This document shows, piece after piece, positions 26,801 through 39,048 of a stretch of 64,000 nt of DNA; positions within the stretch are counted from its first letter, which is position 1, and the number at the start of each line of letters is the position of its first letter. The notes under the pieces were generated by a model, which saw only the letters and a program-made list of their open reading frames with translations, was not told the DNA's origin and searched no databases. This DNA is from Parus major (Eukaryota; Chordata; Aves; Passeriformes; Paridae): positions 39,147,669 through 39,211,668 of the forward strand of contig NC_031773.1 of assembly GCF_001522545.3 (NCBI RefSeq). Reading direction: 5' to 3'. A program made the translations under genes and the position numbers.

Positions 26801-29629
26801 TTGCTTGAGAAACTGCCAGATGCAAAGTTTTTCTTCATTAGGAAAGACATGATTCATTATTCACTCTCTTCACATTACATATCCTTTAAGACACCTTTGA
26901 TCTACCCAAGATCTCCTACGACATGCCATTTTTCTTATTTTTTTACCTGTTTCTTTGAGTCATTAAATTTGCATTATTAGAAATTCAATCACCAGAAATC
27001 TTCTCTGTGTTGTTTTTGGAGCACTGTTTTTTGCATTTATTAACTATAACTAAAGGGAAGAAAGCATCTTGATTTTGGACCATATTTTCTCTTTCTTTGT
27101 CTTTGTCCATTTTGTTGTTTTCAAAGAAAGCAAATGTTTCTTTTGTTCCTTTCATGCAGAAGAAAAGGAGACAAGAAGGGATGGACTCCAAACCTTCAGT
27201 TGGATGTCACAAAAAAAGTGACAACTTTTAAAAGAAAATATCTAAAATATTTTTCAAACAATCTATGGAAAAATGTTTAATGGTAACTGCTGAGAATCAT
27301 AACTCAAAGGTAATTCTGGTGATCCTAAAAATTACAGATTAATAAGCTCGCTGAGCATTAACAAGGTGCATGGCAAATTAGCAAGAAATTAACAATAAAA
27401 ATTGTAATTTACATTAAAGATCATTTTCTTAAGACAATCATATCTATTGTTTGTGTTTACAATATTTGTAGAGATGATTTTTCCTCAGAGTCAAAAGAGT
27501 TCTATTCACATTAAAAAGAAATATTAGTAGCTCATTACTGAAGGGAAGAAACTGAGAAGACATAGAATTTTATTATGCACACCCTTTAAATATATGTTTA
27601 TTTTGTTATGCACAAAAAATGCTGCAGGATCACCCAAATTGTATTATGAAACTCCTGTCTCTTTGCTAGTCATGTAATAACTCCTGGTAAGGCCAGTGGC
27701 AGTTAATTATTTCTGTGTGAGGAAAGAGTACATTTTGAAGAGCCTAAGGAAGAAGAGTGAAGAAACCTCCTTCAATACTTTTTCCTCCATTTGTGTAAAA
27801 TGATTCTTCACATCGCATTCCCTCAGCCACATTATGAAGATTCCTCACTCTTTTTCTCATTTATAAGATTAATATAAAGGTTGCATATAGTTCCAGATAG
27901 AGGAACCAATTATACCACAGTTTTTTAATATGCTGGCTTCAGCAGTGGAGATAAGTAGAGACATTCTGGACCCTTCCCCTCATTCTAGACACAAATTTCC
28001 ACATCTGCTTTACATTCCACCAAGACTGTTTTCATAGCTGTTTAAAGTAGATTGCTTAAATTATCTGTATTAAAAGCAATCCTAAGGGATAGTTAGCATA
28101 TAGTAGAAATGCTATAGGATCCAGATAGTTTGTAATTTAAGGATTTAAAGCCTGTGCATCATTTTCCTAAATCACTGTACTAATCTTCTTCTCTTTACAA
28201 TTTTTATAATATTCAGTTGACTTCTTCCTAGCTCTGTGTTAGAATATGGAGTTCTGACTTCAGTGGAAGAGCATCGCAGTGTAGAAGCCATCACCCAAAA
28301 GCAGCAGTAGGTTAGCCCAAAAACACCAAGTAGGCGTTTTTCACACAGATAATCTCCTGACTTCTGTGTAGCACAAGGAAAGCAAGATGCAGACAGTTTT
28401 GTGCAGGTAGTTGAGCCAGTGCATTTCACAAGCCTAGCACTAAGGATTAGGCGAGTCCCCTGGCTGCCCTAGGAGGTGTTCCTCAGTGCTAACAGTGGGA
28501 GAGCACACAAAGCCAGGGCAGTGCATCTGCCAGTGTGCCACTGAGCTCACAGGCTCGGCGTTCTGCTGAAACTCCTGAAAATTCTGCCATGTAGTCTGCT
28601 TGGGTGGCTGCATGGCTACAATTTGTACAAATATTTTGGCTTGTTCATTCAGTCTGCATAAAGAAACTCACTATTACCTCCTTTTAAACTGAGAAATACA
28701 GTTATCTTGTTTACACAGCTGCCAAAGCTAATTCCCTATGGACATAGCTTTCCCTGTGGACCTTATTCTCCATTCTGCTGCTGTGTGTTCTGCTAGTGTA
28801 ACTTTAGGATAAGGCAAGTGTTAATATTCATTTTAAGAAGTTCTGGTTAAATTTATTGTTCTTTTAAAAACAAAGATGAATACAGAATCTAAAAAGCATA
28901 GAAAACTTAATTGGATTAAAAGCTTTGGCTTTGTGGTTGTGTTTGTGTTGTGTGTATGCAGTCACTCTTCTTAAATGACAGAAAGAATGATCTTTAATTT
29001 CTCACTAAATAAAAATGATTTTTTTTTTAAAAAGAGAGATTTTCATAACATGAGAAGCATTGACATCAAAGTAAAATTCTAGGTATTACAAATTTCAGCC
29101 AATATTTGTCCGTTTCATATTATAGGTAAATGAGTTCTCCTTCTTAATGAAAAGATCTTGACAAGATTAGAATGGAAAACATCCACTTTGATGTTTTATC
29201 TTTTCTAATTTTTTGTCTGATATCAAACAAGCATGACAGATAGATAATATAGTTCAATAATGTCAAAGGAAAAAGTTCAATTCTAAATGAATTAATGAGT
29301 GATGAGAATTTATCACCTTCAGAGTGATAAACTATTGTTTGGTTGGGTTTTTTTTTATTTTTGGAAGAATGCTATAATTAAACTTCTTTTCTAATTTCAA
29401 ATTAGTTGAGAAACTCTATGTGAATGCAATTGATTTTGTCTTTTACTTTAAGCTATCTCTCTTATTTTGTCTGGTAACATCACTTTTGTCAGCATTAATT
29501 GCACCTAACACATTAACATTGTTATATGCCATGATTCTACCTCTGTGCCAAAGTGTGAAGAAAATACCAAAAATGTCCAAGCAGTTTTACACATTTGTAG
29601 TGTTGACACTTAAATAGCATTGAACTGAT
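20840..29629. other. A+T-rich sequence with some GC-moderate patches; no supported gene
   Basis: No coding domain or known repeat is recognised. Patches at about 20450-20760, 21530-22600 and 28440-28620 are less A+T-rich than their surroundings. They could be heavily decayed transposons or regulatory sequence, but I cannot assign them. A short (GT)n run occurs at about 24135-24150. Open frames of about 100 codons (22270-22578 minus, 24339-24644 plus) lack any recognisable motif. Confidence 0.5.
24135..24150. repeat. short (GT)n run
   Basis: About eight GT units follow a CCCCCAAG stretch. It is a minor dinucleotide repeat. Confidence 0.75.
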
Positions 29630-30123
29630 TGTACTGGGTGTGGCTGGGTTAACATTCTTCACAGCAACCCATATGGTGCTGTGCTTTGCATTTATGACTA
29701 AGGCACTGCTGGTATCACCCCACAGCCTTGGTTATTAGTGAACAGTCCTTACACAGACTCTGTGCTTTCTTTTTCTGATTCTGCACACAGGGACCCCACC
29801 CCTGCCCAGAGAGTGGATGGGTGGAGGCAAGAAACAGCCTGGAAAGTTGGGATAAGGGAGAGGGGAAGGAGGTGGGGAATTGCCTTACAAAGTGGCTGTT
29901 GCTTGGAGGCTGACTGCCCATTTGTCTTCTTATGAGAAGTTGTGAATGGTTGCTTTTGGAAATGATTTTCCCTCTTTTCTTGCTTAGTATACAATCTTTA
30001 TCTGGACACTTGGGTTTTTTTAATTTTACTTTTCCTATTCTTTACCCCATCCCAAGCCAGGAAAGGGCATTGAGTCAGTGACTTGGTGTGTGCTTAATTT
30101 TAGGGCCACGTAAACCCACCACC
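29630..30123 (+). mobile_element. solo LTR of an avian ERVL-like endogenous retrovirus, with 5-bp target-site duplication
   Basis: The element opens with TGTACTGGGTGTGGCTGGG. It then follows the order I know from a common bird ERVL-type LTR: a 'TTCTTCACAGCAACCCAT' block, a 'GCTGTGCTTTGCATTTATGA' block, 'GACTGCCCATTTG' near 29909, a 'CTTTATCTGGACAC' block near 29995, 'ACCCCATCCCA' near 30044, and an end of GGCCACGTAAACCC plus CACCACC. The 5 bases before it (29625-29629, CTGAT) are repeated exactly after it (30124-30128). ERVL integrases typically leave 5-bp duplications. No internal gag/pol sequence adjoins it, so it is a solo LTR, presumably left by recombination between two LTRs. The usual 3'-terminal CA has become CC. 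Divergence from my remembered consensus is considerable, so it is not recent. Confidence 0.85.
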
Positions 30124-33100
30124 CTGATCTGTCTTTCATTATGTGTTAATTTTGTCATTCTAATAATTAGTATTAAAATTAAATTAATATACCAAATACT
30201 TGCACAGTGGAGACAACAAGATACAATCTGAAAGATCTATTGAAGTAAATATTCCTAAACTCACTACAAAATAAAGCTCTGTTCATGATAATACTCAGAG
30301 TATTCAGTCTGGTATCAGCCAGAATAAAATAAGAGATAAATCAATCTTATCTCTTGAAAGCAGATCCTTTCTTTAGCATTTAGATACTCTCACACATGAA
30401 ATACCTATCTCAATAGAAGGTAATAATGTGCAATGGAATAGATATTTTAGCATTGCACAAATACTAATGTCAGTTTTTCTGTGATTTTACTTACGTCTTA
30501 TCAAAGCACTTAATTCTAAACTCTCTATTACTTTATATATATATGGCATCTTTGGGGAAGATATCAGCATAATATTAAAAGTAGAAAAAAAAAGATGCAT
30601 TTAAATGCATTATAAAGTTGTTTCTACAATTTTAATTACTTCCATTACACCAATAAAAAAAACAATATATCTCTTAATTTAAAAGTCAGCCCAGAAAATA
30701 CCCAGGTTCTGTACTTAGTCATGCTATACTAAATACATTTGACAACATGAGAAATATTTTTCTGCCAGATGTTTCTCTTGTATTTATTTAAATGCTGGCT
30801 TTTAGATAAATAGAAAACAATCAATAGCAATTTAGAGGCATTTCTTTGGTTGCTGATAAACCCAATCCAATATTCATAATGTTGAAATCTCAAAACTCTG
30901 CTTTCAATACCATATTCACTAACATGGTACCTTTTTTTTTATGCTAAAGGGGTTATTCAGAAATAAACAGCCTTTGAGAATCTTGCAGCCTAAACCTTTG
31001 AAAGAATTTAGAAGCTTTTTAAAAATCAGAATAAATTATGACCTTTCTAGATAAGCCTGGAAACATGAACCATATTCTTAAACGGGTCATAATTATGTTC
31101 ATGTTAGGCCAAGAAACTGAATCAAGAAGGCAAGACTAAGGGATATCCAGTCCTCCAGTCCTCTGACATCTTTCAGAGTAGATTCAAAATTTTTCTTGCT
31201 GACTTTTTATTTTGGTTTGAGACCCAGCTACAACTTATTCCCTAATCTATTTAATTCAGGGAAGAGAGTGAAGGGCATTTCTCGGTCGTGAATCTTGGTT
31301 GAATCAGTCACACCAAAGTACCTCTGGCCTATCTGTCTTGCTAGCCTCTCAGGCTGACAAAGCAAGAGTTGATTTGTAAATCATTTATAAGGTTTTGCTG
31401 AAAAACAATAAAGACAAAACAGATGCTTGGAGCTCCTCAAAAGCTCTGGGGCAGCTAAGTCATGCAGATAATCATATTCTGGTTAACAAACATTTAACCA
31501 GAATTATTTCCCAAATGACTGTATGCTGCTATATGTAAATTTGATACATTGTTCAGACTACTTGGAAACAAGTAATACATCACCTTTCCCTGGTCAGCAT
31601 CACATCCCAATTCACCGAGGAGGCATACATCTCTAATCAATGCTGGCAACAATTCCTTAAGTTTTGAGTTATCAGCTCTCTGGGATTCCTGTCAGTTGCA
31701 AACCAAAAACTAATGCAATAATCTCTTCACTTATATCCCAAAGCCTTTGTATACCTTCCACAGTGATTCAACTATGGGTTATTCCTGAAAGCCAAGATCT
31801 GTCTGACTAAAAGTGGTCAAGAAGGTCAAAAGATCTTCCTGCATTATAGAAATAAATATGGAAATCATTTGCTAAATTCATTAAGTAATTCTCCTGTTCT
31901 ACTCAACACTGGTGAAATATCCAGTAAAATATTCTGCTTCAGGAAACAAATATCAGAAAGCAATTCATCAACTGTGGGCATATTTGGAGAATAATGTAAG
32001 AAATATAATCAATGAAGGAAGACTGAAAAATTTTCAGCTCACAATCCATAGAAAATGAAAGAACATTCAACAGCTGTACTCAAATTTTTGTGCCAACCAT
32101 CTCCCAATGGCAGGAATATTTTTCCCCTTGTTTACTGAGCAGACAGAACCTTGTTAAGCAGAGATAATAAACTAGGTAGGGGATTTGTAAAGCAATTTCA
32201 AATATTAAGATTTTTTTAAAGATAAAATAACTAATTCTTAGTATAGCTCTGCTTCTACTGTTGGGGTTATGCAAGTATTAACCAGGCAAGTGCTTCCATG
32301 TATGAGTCTTTGAGGTTTCTTTTAACTTTATTTTCTTACTGTTGCAATAATAAAAATGGTTAAGGCTTTATTTTTGGAGCTTCTTAAATTGCAGCTTTAT
32401 GATTAAAAAAAAGCTATTTGAATATTATACTTTTCTCTGAAGTCAACTACAGCCTGATGATACCAGTAACAGCTATAATTTCCATAGCTCAAAGAGAACC
32501 AAAACAGGAGAAAATAGTTTCTTATTTAACTATTTTCTAAGATTATTAGTTCTGGTTTTTTTGACAGTACTCTGTTTTCTGTACTACTCAATGCACAATT
32601 CACCAGTGTTATTCTTTGTCACGGTAACTGAAGATATAGTTTAGTTAGACTAGGAAATCAATCCCTATTTAGTAACATTTTTATGATTGGGTCATATACA
32701 GCAGAAAGAAAAGGGAAAAAGCATGCCAACATGACTAAAAGGGCAAAGGAATACTTACTAGGATTGATGACAATTTATATAGCCTTACTCTCAAGAAAGT
32801 ACTTTGAAAATATATTAACGCTGAGCAGCTTTTACCCTTGAGCTGAAGAAAAGAGAGTTCACATGGTCTAAATCAGCCTTTTCATTTGGGTCAGAAGTGC
32901 AGTCCCAAATGTACCCATATAGCATCCCTGGTTTCATATCACTGAATAGTGTTGGAGCATGCAGACTTGATTTTTCTCAGGTGTAACAGGACCATTTCCT
33001 TACTCTGTGTCTCACTGATATGTGCTCCTGTGCTTAATGGTTGTCCAGCTCATGGGCATAAATTAGACCTGCTCAAAGTTAAATATAATGAGCATTTAAC

Positions 33101-33470
33101 AGATCTGGGATTCTCAAGAGCAAGGATTTTACCCAGAAAATTGGTGAAAAAAGGGGGAAGCAGCAAATCCACAGACTCTGAGAGAAAATTTAGCTGTGTT
33201 ATTTTTAAAAAAAAAAAACAAAAAAAACCCAACAAACCAGAAGGGAAAGTGGAACACAACTTTCCATTTCTCCCAGTGGTAGTGAGCCTGTGTAATTATA
33301 TATGGCAGCCTCTGTGACCTGACAGTGCTACATTCCAGCTCCAATAGTGCTGATGATGTCAAGAAGCTAATGCTTCATGGGGCCACAGTTCTTCACTGTG
33401 TTGCTCCCATGATGGAAAATACTGTGAGCATTTGAGTATCAGGAGAGGGATCTGGTAAATACCAGCTTTA
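30124..33470. other. A+T-rich sequence, no gene or known repeat seen
   Basis: Frames are short and unpatterned. No CR1, LTR or SINE signature was recognised. 30124-30128 is the right copy of the CTGAT target-site duplication of the preceding LTR. Confidence 0.55.
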
Positions 33471-33474
33471 ATAT

Positions 33475-33515
<41 letters not shown>

Positions 33516-33530
33516 ACATATATGTATATT
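33471..33530. repeat. compound (AC)n/(AT)n microsatellite
   Basis: A short ATACACACACAT segment leads into a perfect (AT)15 at 33483-33512. This is followed by degenerate alternating purine-pyrimidine sequence to about 33530. The A-run at 33207-33218 nearby is separate. Confidence 0.92.
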
Positions 33531-36500
33531 TTATAATCTGAATTCTTCTCAAAATAGTAACTTTATTAAGAGTTGATATAATTTTTCTTGATAACCTCAG
33601 AAATACTAATATTTCATAAAGATTTCCTCTCTCTTTCCCTCCTACTTTCCTATCTCTCCTTGTCCCTCATTATTTCTTGCTTCCTGTGTTCTTTACCTCC
33701 TTTGTCACAACAATATGACCAATAAGAGTCTTTATAGTTTTAATTTCTGCCGTGAGCTATCAAGAAAACCATGACTTTCTGGATGTGCTTGTGTTCACTA
33801 GCAGGTTCAGAAATGCTAAACATCCCAGAGGAGACTTTGATCAAATGAAGTCAAGTTGAATACAAATCTGAATAGTTCTAGTCTGTGAGATGTTAAGTTG
33901 TAGAGCTCAAGCATCCAAAGTTCAGTTACTATTTAATTTACTTTTCTTTTTAGTCATTTTAGGTTTGTTTGATTGGTTGTGGGGGATTTTTCCTGGTTTT
34001 GTTTTTGTTTGGTTTTTTTCCCAAACAAAGAATAGAAGCAAATAATATAATCTGATTGCATTGTTTAGGGGAGACTGGGGAGAAAAATAGAAAAAGGAAA
34101 ATGAGTTCTCCCTTTAAATTCCATGAAAGTTATTATTACTTGCAAAGTTGTCTTTCATAATTACATACTCATTTTCTAAAAGCTGTAATACCCCTTCTCA
34201 GTGAACATCTGAAAGCATCCTAGATGACACAAAATGTTTGCTTTTATTGAACCCATCATAGATCCTCTGGCCTTTGATACTACACATTTGTTTATCAAAC
34301 TTAAAATGCCAAATTATTTTTTTATTGCCCTTATTTTTCTTAAAGAAATGTTGTCGTCGAACTTATGAGCTCTTTGTTGATACACATTGAGCTATAGATC
34401 TATGTTGAAAAATGGTGTTTCTTTTAGCTCAGATGTTTTTCTAGAAAAATAGAAAATTATTTCATAGAAAACATACAAAAAACCTTCCAAACCTCAATAT
34501 CATACATTATGTCCAAAAATTCAAAATATTTCCATAATGAAACCAGCTGCTGAAGGTGATAAACGCTGACGCTTCTGATGAATTCAATAAACTGTATTTG
34601 ATGAATTGGGATTTGTAATTGTTCTTTGGAACAAAGATCAGTTTATTTATACAGATTTAGTGCTTAGAACAACTGGGCACCAAATCTCATCTGTGTATTA
34701 CAGAAACTAAAATTTATGGTTAAAAAATTTTAAAATATAGGTGAAATATAAAAGACCAAGTTTCTTAAGAGTATTCGGTGTATGATGCCTTCATAAAGTA
34801 CATTAGGCAGTCTCTGTTAGAGTTAGAGAGGAAAGATGGTCCATCTTAAGATAATGTTGGAAAAAAACTTACTTGTGTAAGTTAAATTTGCTACCTTTGC
34901 AGAAAATTTTATCTCTGTCATGGTTACAACATCCCTCCTAGATAGTCTTTCTTGTCATGTCAACCCAGCTGCACAGTGACTAAATCTGCTCAAAGAAATG
35001 CCAATCTCCCCTGCTTGAGAGCCCTGCCCTTGGCAGAGGAAGCTGCAAGGACATGGCAAACATCTGGCCATCCTTGGTGCTGATCCCATTCCAAATGTGA
35101 TGTCTATTAGACTGGTTAACAAACCAGATGTAATCGGTCCCTGGGGTTTTCACACAGACTATATTGGTTACGTTGGAGCAGTGGTAACAGAAAAAATGTC
35201 CCTAATAAAAACCAAGGCAGAAAATAACACTGTTGTGTGGGTTGAAAGATTTTCATTCCAGATTTCTAAGAAAAATCATGAGGATTTGGAGAGGTGGGGG
35301 GAAAGTATTTATGTTAGGGGAAAGCATTTTTTCACTAATGAGCTGAAAAATGAAATATTCTAGCTAAATGCCAAATTCTGTACAAATTTTGTAAAAGCTT
35401 CAGGCTTTTTTCCTGTTTTCTTTTTTTCCCCAGAACTTTATCTGGACTGGTTTTCCTATAATATAGAACTGCCAAGGAAGCTTAAAATGAATCCTCTCTT
35501 GACAAGTTTAGTTTGAACTACTACTGACAAAAAATCTGGTGGGTTTTTTCTTTTTTTTATTTTTAATTTCTGAAACTTGCTGATTTTTTTGTTTGTTTGT
35601 TTTGTTTTGTTTTGTGTGAGTCAGGGAAAGCTCAAGAATTGAGAATCCACATCTCCATCAGTGGCAAAATAGCACTGTAAGTGGACAAATTTTGGGAAGT
35701 TGTTTGCTTTTTTTTTGGCTAGATATTTCTCAGAAGTTGAAGATGTTTATTGTTTAGTAACAACCTGAAATTTCCTTAACATATTTTAATGCATTTTATT
35801 CTTTTAAGTAATTGCTTTCATATTTTCTGATTTCTGTGGAAGACTGCAATCTCTGCAAAACTCACTGGCTTCTGATGCTGTTTGTTCCATTAGCCATAAA
35901 TTATATAGTCAAACTATGTAATCCTAACCATTTAGTTCTGATCCTGCTCCAGGTAATGAAATCTCTGAGCAGGGCATCTCCTGCTAATGGGAAAAGGTGT
36001 ATTTCCCTCCAACACCACCTGCAGACCTCTTCAGCCACAGTTAATGAATAGCTACATTTGTCACTATGCAGCACCTTCTTATTTCTTCTTTGCCTCACAA
36101 GTTCCATCTCAGAAGATAGGTGATATTTCTTTCAGCTGTAGATTTTAATGGCTATCATTAAGTGCTTTGGCAATGTCCTTAGGCTCTGACTGTAATCAGT
36201 GAAGAAAGGTTGCTCCAGAGAATTGAACAGGAGCATTCATATTTGGTGCTGTTCAAAATGCTCTGGGTGAGCCATCTTCACTTTACTGTGGAAACTGAAT
36301 GGGATGAACACCCTGGAGAGCAAAATGTTGTTATCAGTCTATTATAAAGTAATTTGCTTCCAACTGTTTGTTCCACCATCCCACCTTGAAAATCAGTTTG
36401 AAGGTTTGTTTTGTTTCTTGCTTTTGTTTTTGTCTCCTGGCTAGCTCTTCTGCTTCTTCCAGTATTTCTGCTTCCTTGCAAGATGATTTGTCTAATCACA

Positions 36501-36589
36501 TTTTTTCTCTAGCTCATATTCTATTCTAGGAAATAATTTTGAGACTACCTTTGTCACAACAGTATGAAAACTTATGGGAAAAGTCCATA
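33531..36589. other. A+T-rich sequence, no supported gene
   Basis: An 88-codon plus frame at 35097-35363 and its slightly GC-richer upstream flank (34925-35100) show no recognisable domain. G/T-rich low-complexity sequence occurs at about 35585-35616. Confidence 0.55.
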
Positions 36590-36656
36590 AGTGTTGGAAC
36601 TCGATGATCTTCAAGGTCCCTTTCAAACCCATACCAATATATGACGATGATTCCCT
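36590..36656 (+). mobile_element. very short CR1 3' tail fragment
   Basis: The stretch TTGGAACTCGATGATCTTC followed by AAGGTCCCTTTCAAACCC and CCAATATATGACGATGATTCC corresponds to the last ~65 bases of CR1, including a degenerate copy of its short terminal repeat. Nothing upstream continues the element, so it is an extreme 5' truncation. Confidence 0.7.
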
Positions 36657-37581
36657 GAAGCAATAGCTCCTCACATTTATCCATTCTGACTGTAAATGAT
36701 TCTTGAAAGACATACTGGCTACAAAAAAATATCAGGTTGCCAAAACAGAATGAAATACTGAACCACTGTTTGATTGAATGGTATATTCCGGACAACAGTG
36801 TATGTAAAAAAATGCAGTCCATAACTGGAAAGGTGTACTATTTATCTTCTTAGGTATAAGATAAATATCAGAAATTTAATTCCAGAGATCCAAATCTATA
36901 TATGTGTAGATTTCATATTGTGCTTTGGAATTGCACAGAAAAAATATTTCTTTTTTGTTCAGTGAAATATCAACAATTCTATATCAATGATACTTTTTTA
37001 TTATTATTCAAAGTAATCTTTTATTTGAGTGCTTTGGGATTTTGGTTGTAATTTTTGTTCTTTCTGTATTGCTACTTTTCCTATATTGAGGTTATTCCCT
37101 GTATATTTTCTAGGAAAAAAATAATTTACTCTTTATTAGTATGTTTCATATTTTCATGTGTTCAGTTCAGGTTATTGTATTTGTATCTAGCAAAAATCAA
37201 ATTTATTAGAAGGGGAGATTTTTCACCAGGTATTTCACATCAAATATCACACCAAAAAAAATATTGTCTACTATGGTTTCCTCAATTTCCTTCTGCTTTT
37301 TTCTTTCCTTGTTCATTTTCCATCTCTTATTGTTTCTTTGCATCTAAAAAAGTCTCATGTATTTTCCAATATCCAGTCTCATGGATTTGGTTAGTCGTAT
37401 ATGAATATTAATATAAAAAGAAAGGAGAAATAATTTGGGTTTTTTATAATAAATCACTGATAGTTACTCCTGGGCCACTTCTGTAGACTGTTCAAACGCA
37501 GTAAAATTGGAGGAAGGTTTTATAATACGTTTGTATGTTGCTTACAGAGGAAAATTTTGCCCAACATTATCTCGGAGGTTA

Positions 37582-37600
37582 TAGTGCCCTCTAGTGCTAC
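37582..37600 (-). promoter_or_regulatory. candidate CTCF-binding motif
   Basis: The 19-mer TAGTGCCCTCTAGTGCTAC resembles the reverse complement of the vertebrate CTCF core motif, whose invariant GCCC..CT..TG positions are kept. This is a motif match by eye. The strand given is that of the C-C-A-C/G-G-G form of the motif. Occupancy is not known. Confidence 0.4.
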
Positions 37601-38490
37601 AGTTCTAATTTCTTTTTTTCCCACTAGTTCTAAATATGTAGAAGATAAATAAAATTAAGTCGTACTTAGGGAACTAAACAGTGTCCAGGAAGACAGGGAG
37701 TACCCTAATAATCATGTGGCATAGTTATTCAAAACCACAGAAACCATTCATGAGTGCTCATGAACGTGAGAGGCAATTTCCCACATATTACTCTTGGATG
37801 GTGGAGGCCTTGGTACATTTACACAGCTGTATGCAAAGGCTAGGAAGAGGTAGTCTCTGTGGGAGAGGTTGAGAAATATCTGACAAACCTGAAAAACCTG
37901 AGAAAATGATTCAGCATACTCTTTTTGGCACCCCCAGTATCTGGGAGGGAAAATACTGCAACGTTCTCAGTACCACAAAACATTGCTTTGAATTGTTGCA
38001 CCTTGCTTTCTTGCTTTTCACGTCATTTTTGAAGGATGACTTCAACAAGCATTTTAGAAATTTTTGTGTTGGCATCAGAGACTGAGGGGAAGCAAAGATG
38101 GAGTACTACAGATTAGAACAATAAGGGAAGGAAATAGACTCCCTGTGAAAGGAAGATAAATAAGCAGAAAAATCAAACATTTTTTAAAAAGAGAGTTAAA
38201 ATGATGTTGTCTACTGCCTTGGATTAACAGATTTTATGTAGTGAATGAAAAAGAAAGAAGGCCCATTTATTCACATTTTCTGTTTACACTGAGTTAGTGC
38301 TGCAAGTCTTTGTTGTTGTGTATAACCTTTGTAGATTTTGTCAAACTCTGCTGTGTTGAGCATCACATGTATGCCTTTCTTTAGACTTTATATCACCACC
38401 AGTTAGCACAATGGCTTTGCATTGTGGTAATTCTAACATTTCTCATTTTAGAGTTAAAGAATTTTCCTTGTAAAATGAGCTTTGAAGGAT

Positions 38491-38521
38491 TGTTATTGTT
38501 ATTATTATTACTATTATTATT
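38491..38521. repeat. (TTA)n-rich imperfect microsatellite
   Basis: TGTTATTGTTATTATTATTA and then CTATTATTAT form an interrupted TTA array of about ten units. Confidence 0.85.
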
Positions 38522-39016
38522 TTTTTCTTAATTTTGACTTATATGAGTATATTCTTGTTGGAATTTTCAGCCCTGAACTGTGCTCCCTAACTCTGTTACA
38601 AATTTTTTTAACATTACCAGTTACTCAATTGATTCTCTAAGTTTTCTTGTTTTCTTGTTTAGTTTACTTTCTTTTAGAATGGAAACTTTATGGTAATGGC
38701 ATACACTTTAGATAATTGAATTATATTTCACCTTTTTACCAGGGATATTTTTGATGAAGGACAATTAAAGCTTTAAAACTTCTGAATGGAGATTCTCAGG
38801 TTTCCTGAATTAGTAGAGTTGTTTGGTTTAGATAGATGGAATTTAGATTTGAAATCGGAATTTATTTAGTTTAGGATTAATTCAAGCTGGGCTTTATCAG
38901 GAAACTGTTGAGCAAATTTATCTAATATGGGATATGTTTTGTGTCCTGTGTGTATCTGTGATGCTGCACACAAAGTCTTCCACATCACTTGGAGCTGGTT
39001 AGTGAGAAGAAGAAAA

Positions 39017-39048
39017 GAGGAAAAGAGGAAAAGAGGAAAAGAGGAAAA
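39017..39048. repeat. four perfect GAGGAAAA units in a 46-nt polypurine tract
   Basis: The 8-bp unit GAGGAAAA occurs four times without change. The plus strand is purine-only from 39004 to 39049. Confidence 0.93.

Noticed and set aside
37055..37411. 118-codon Phe/Ile/Ser-rich open frame
   Set aside because: This is again a translation of T-rich sequence, without any motif.
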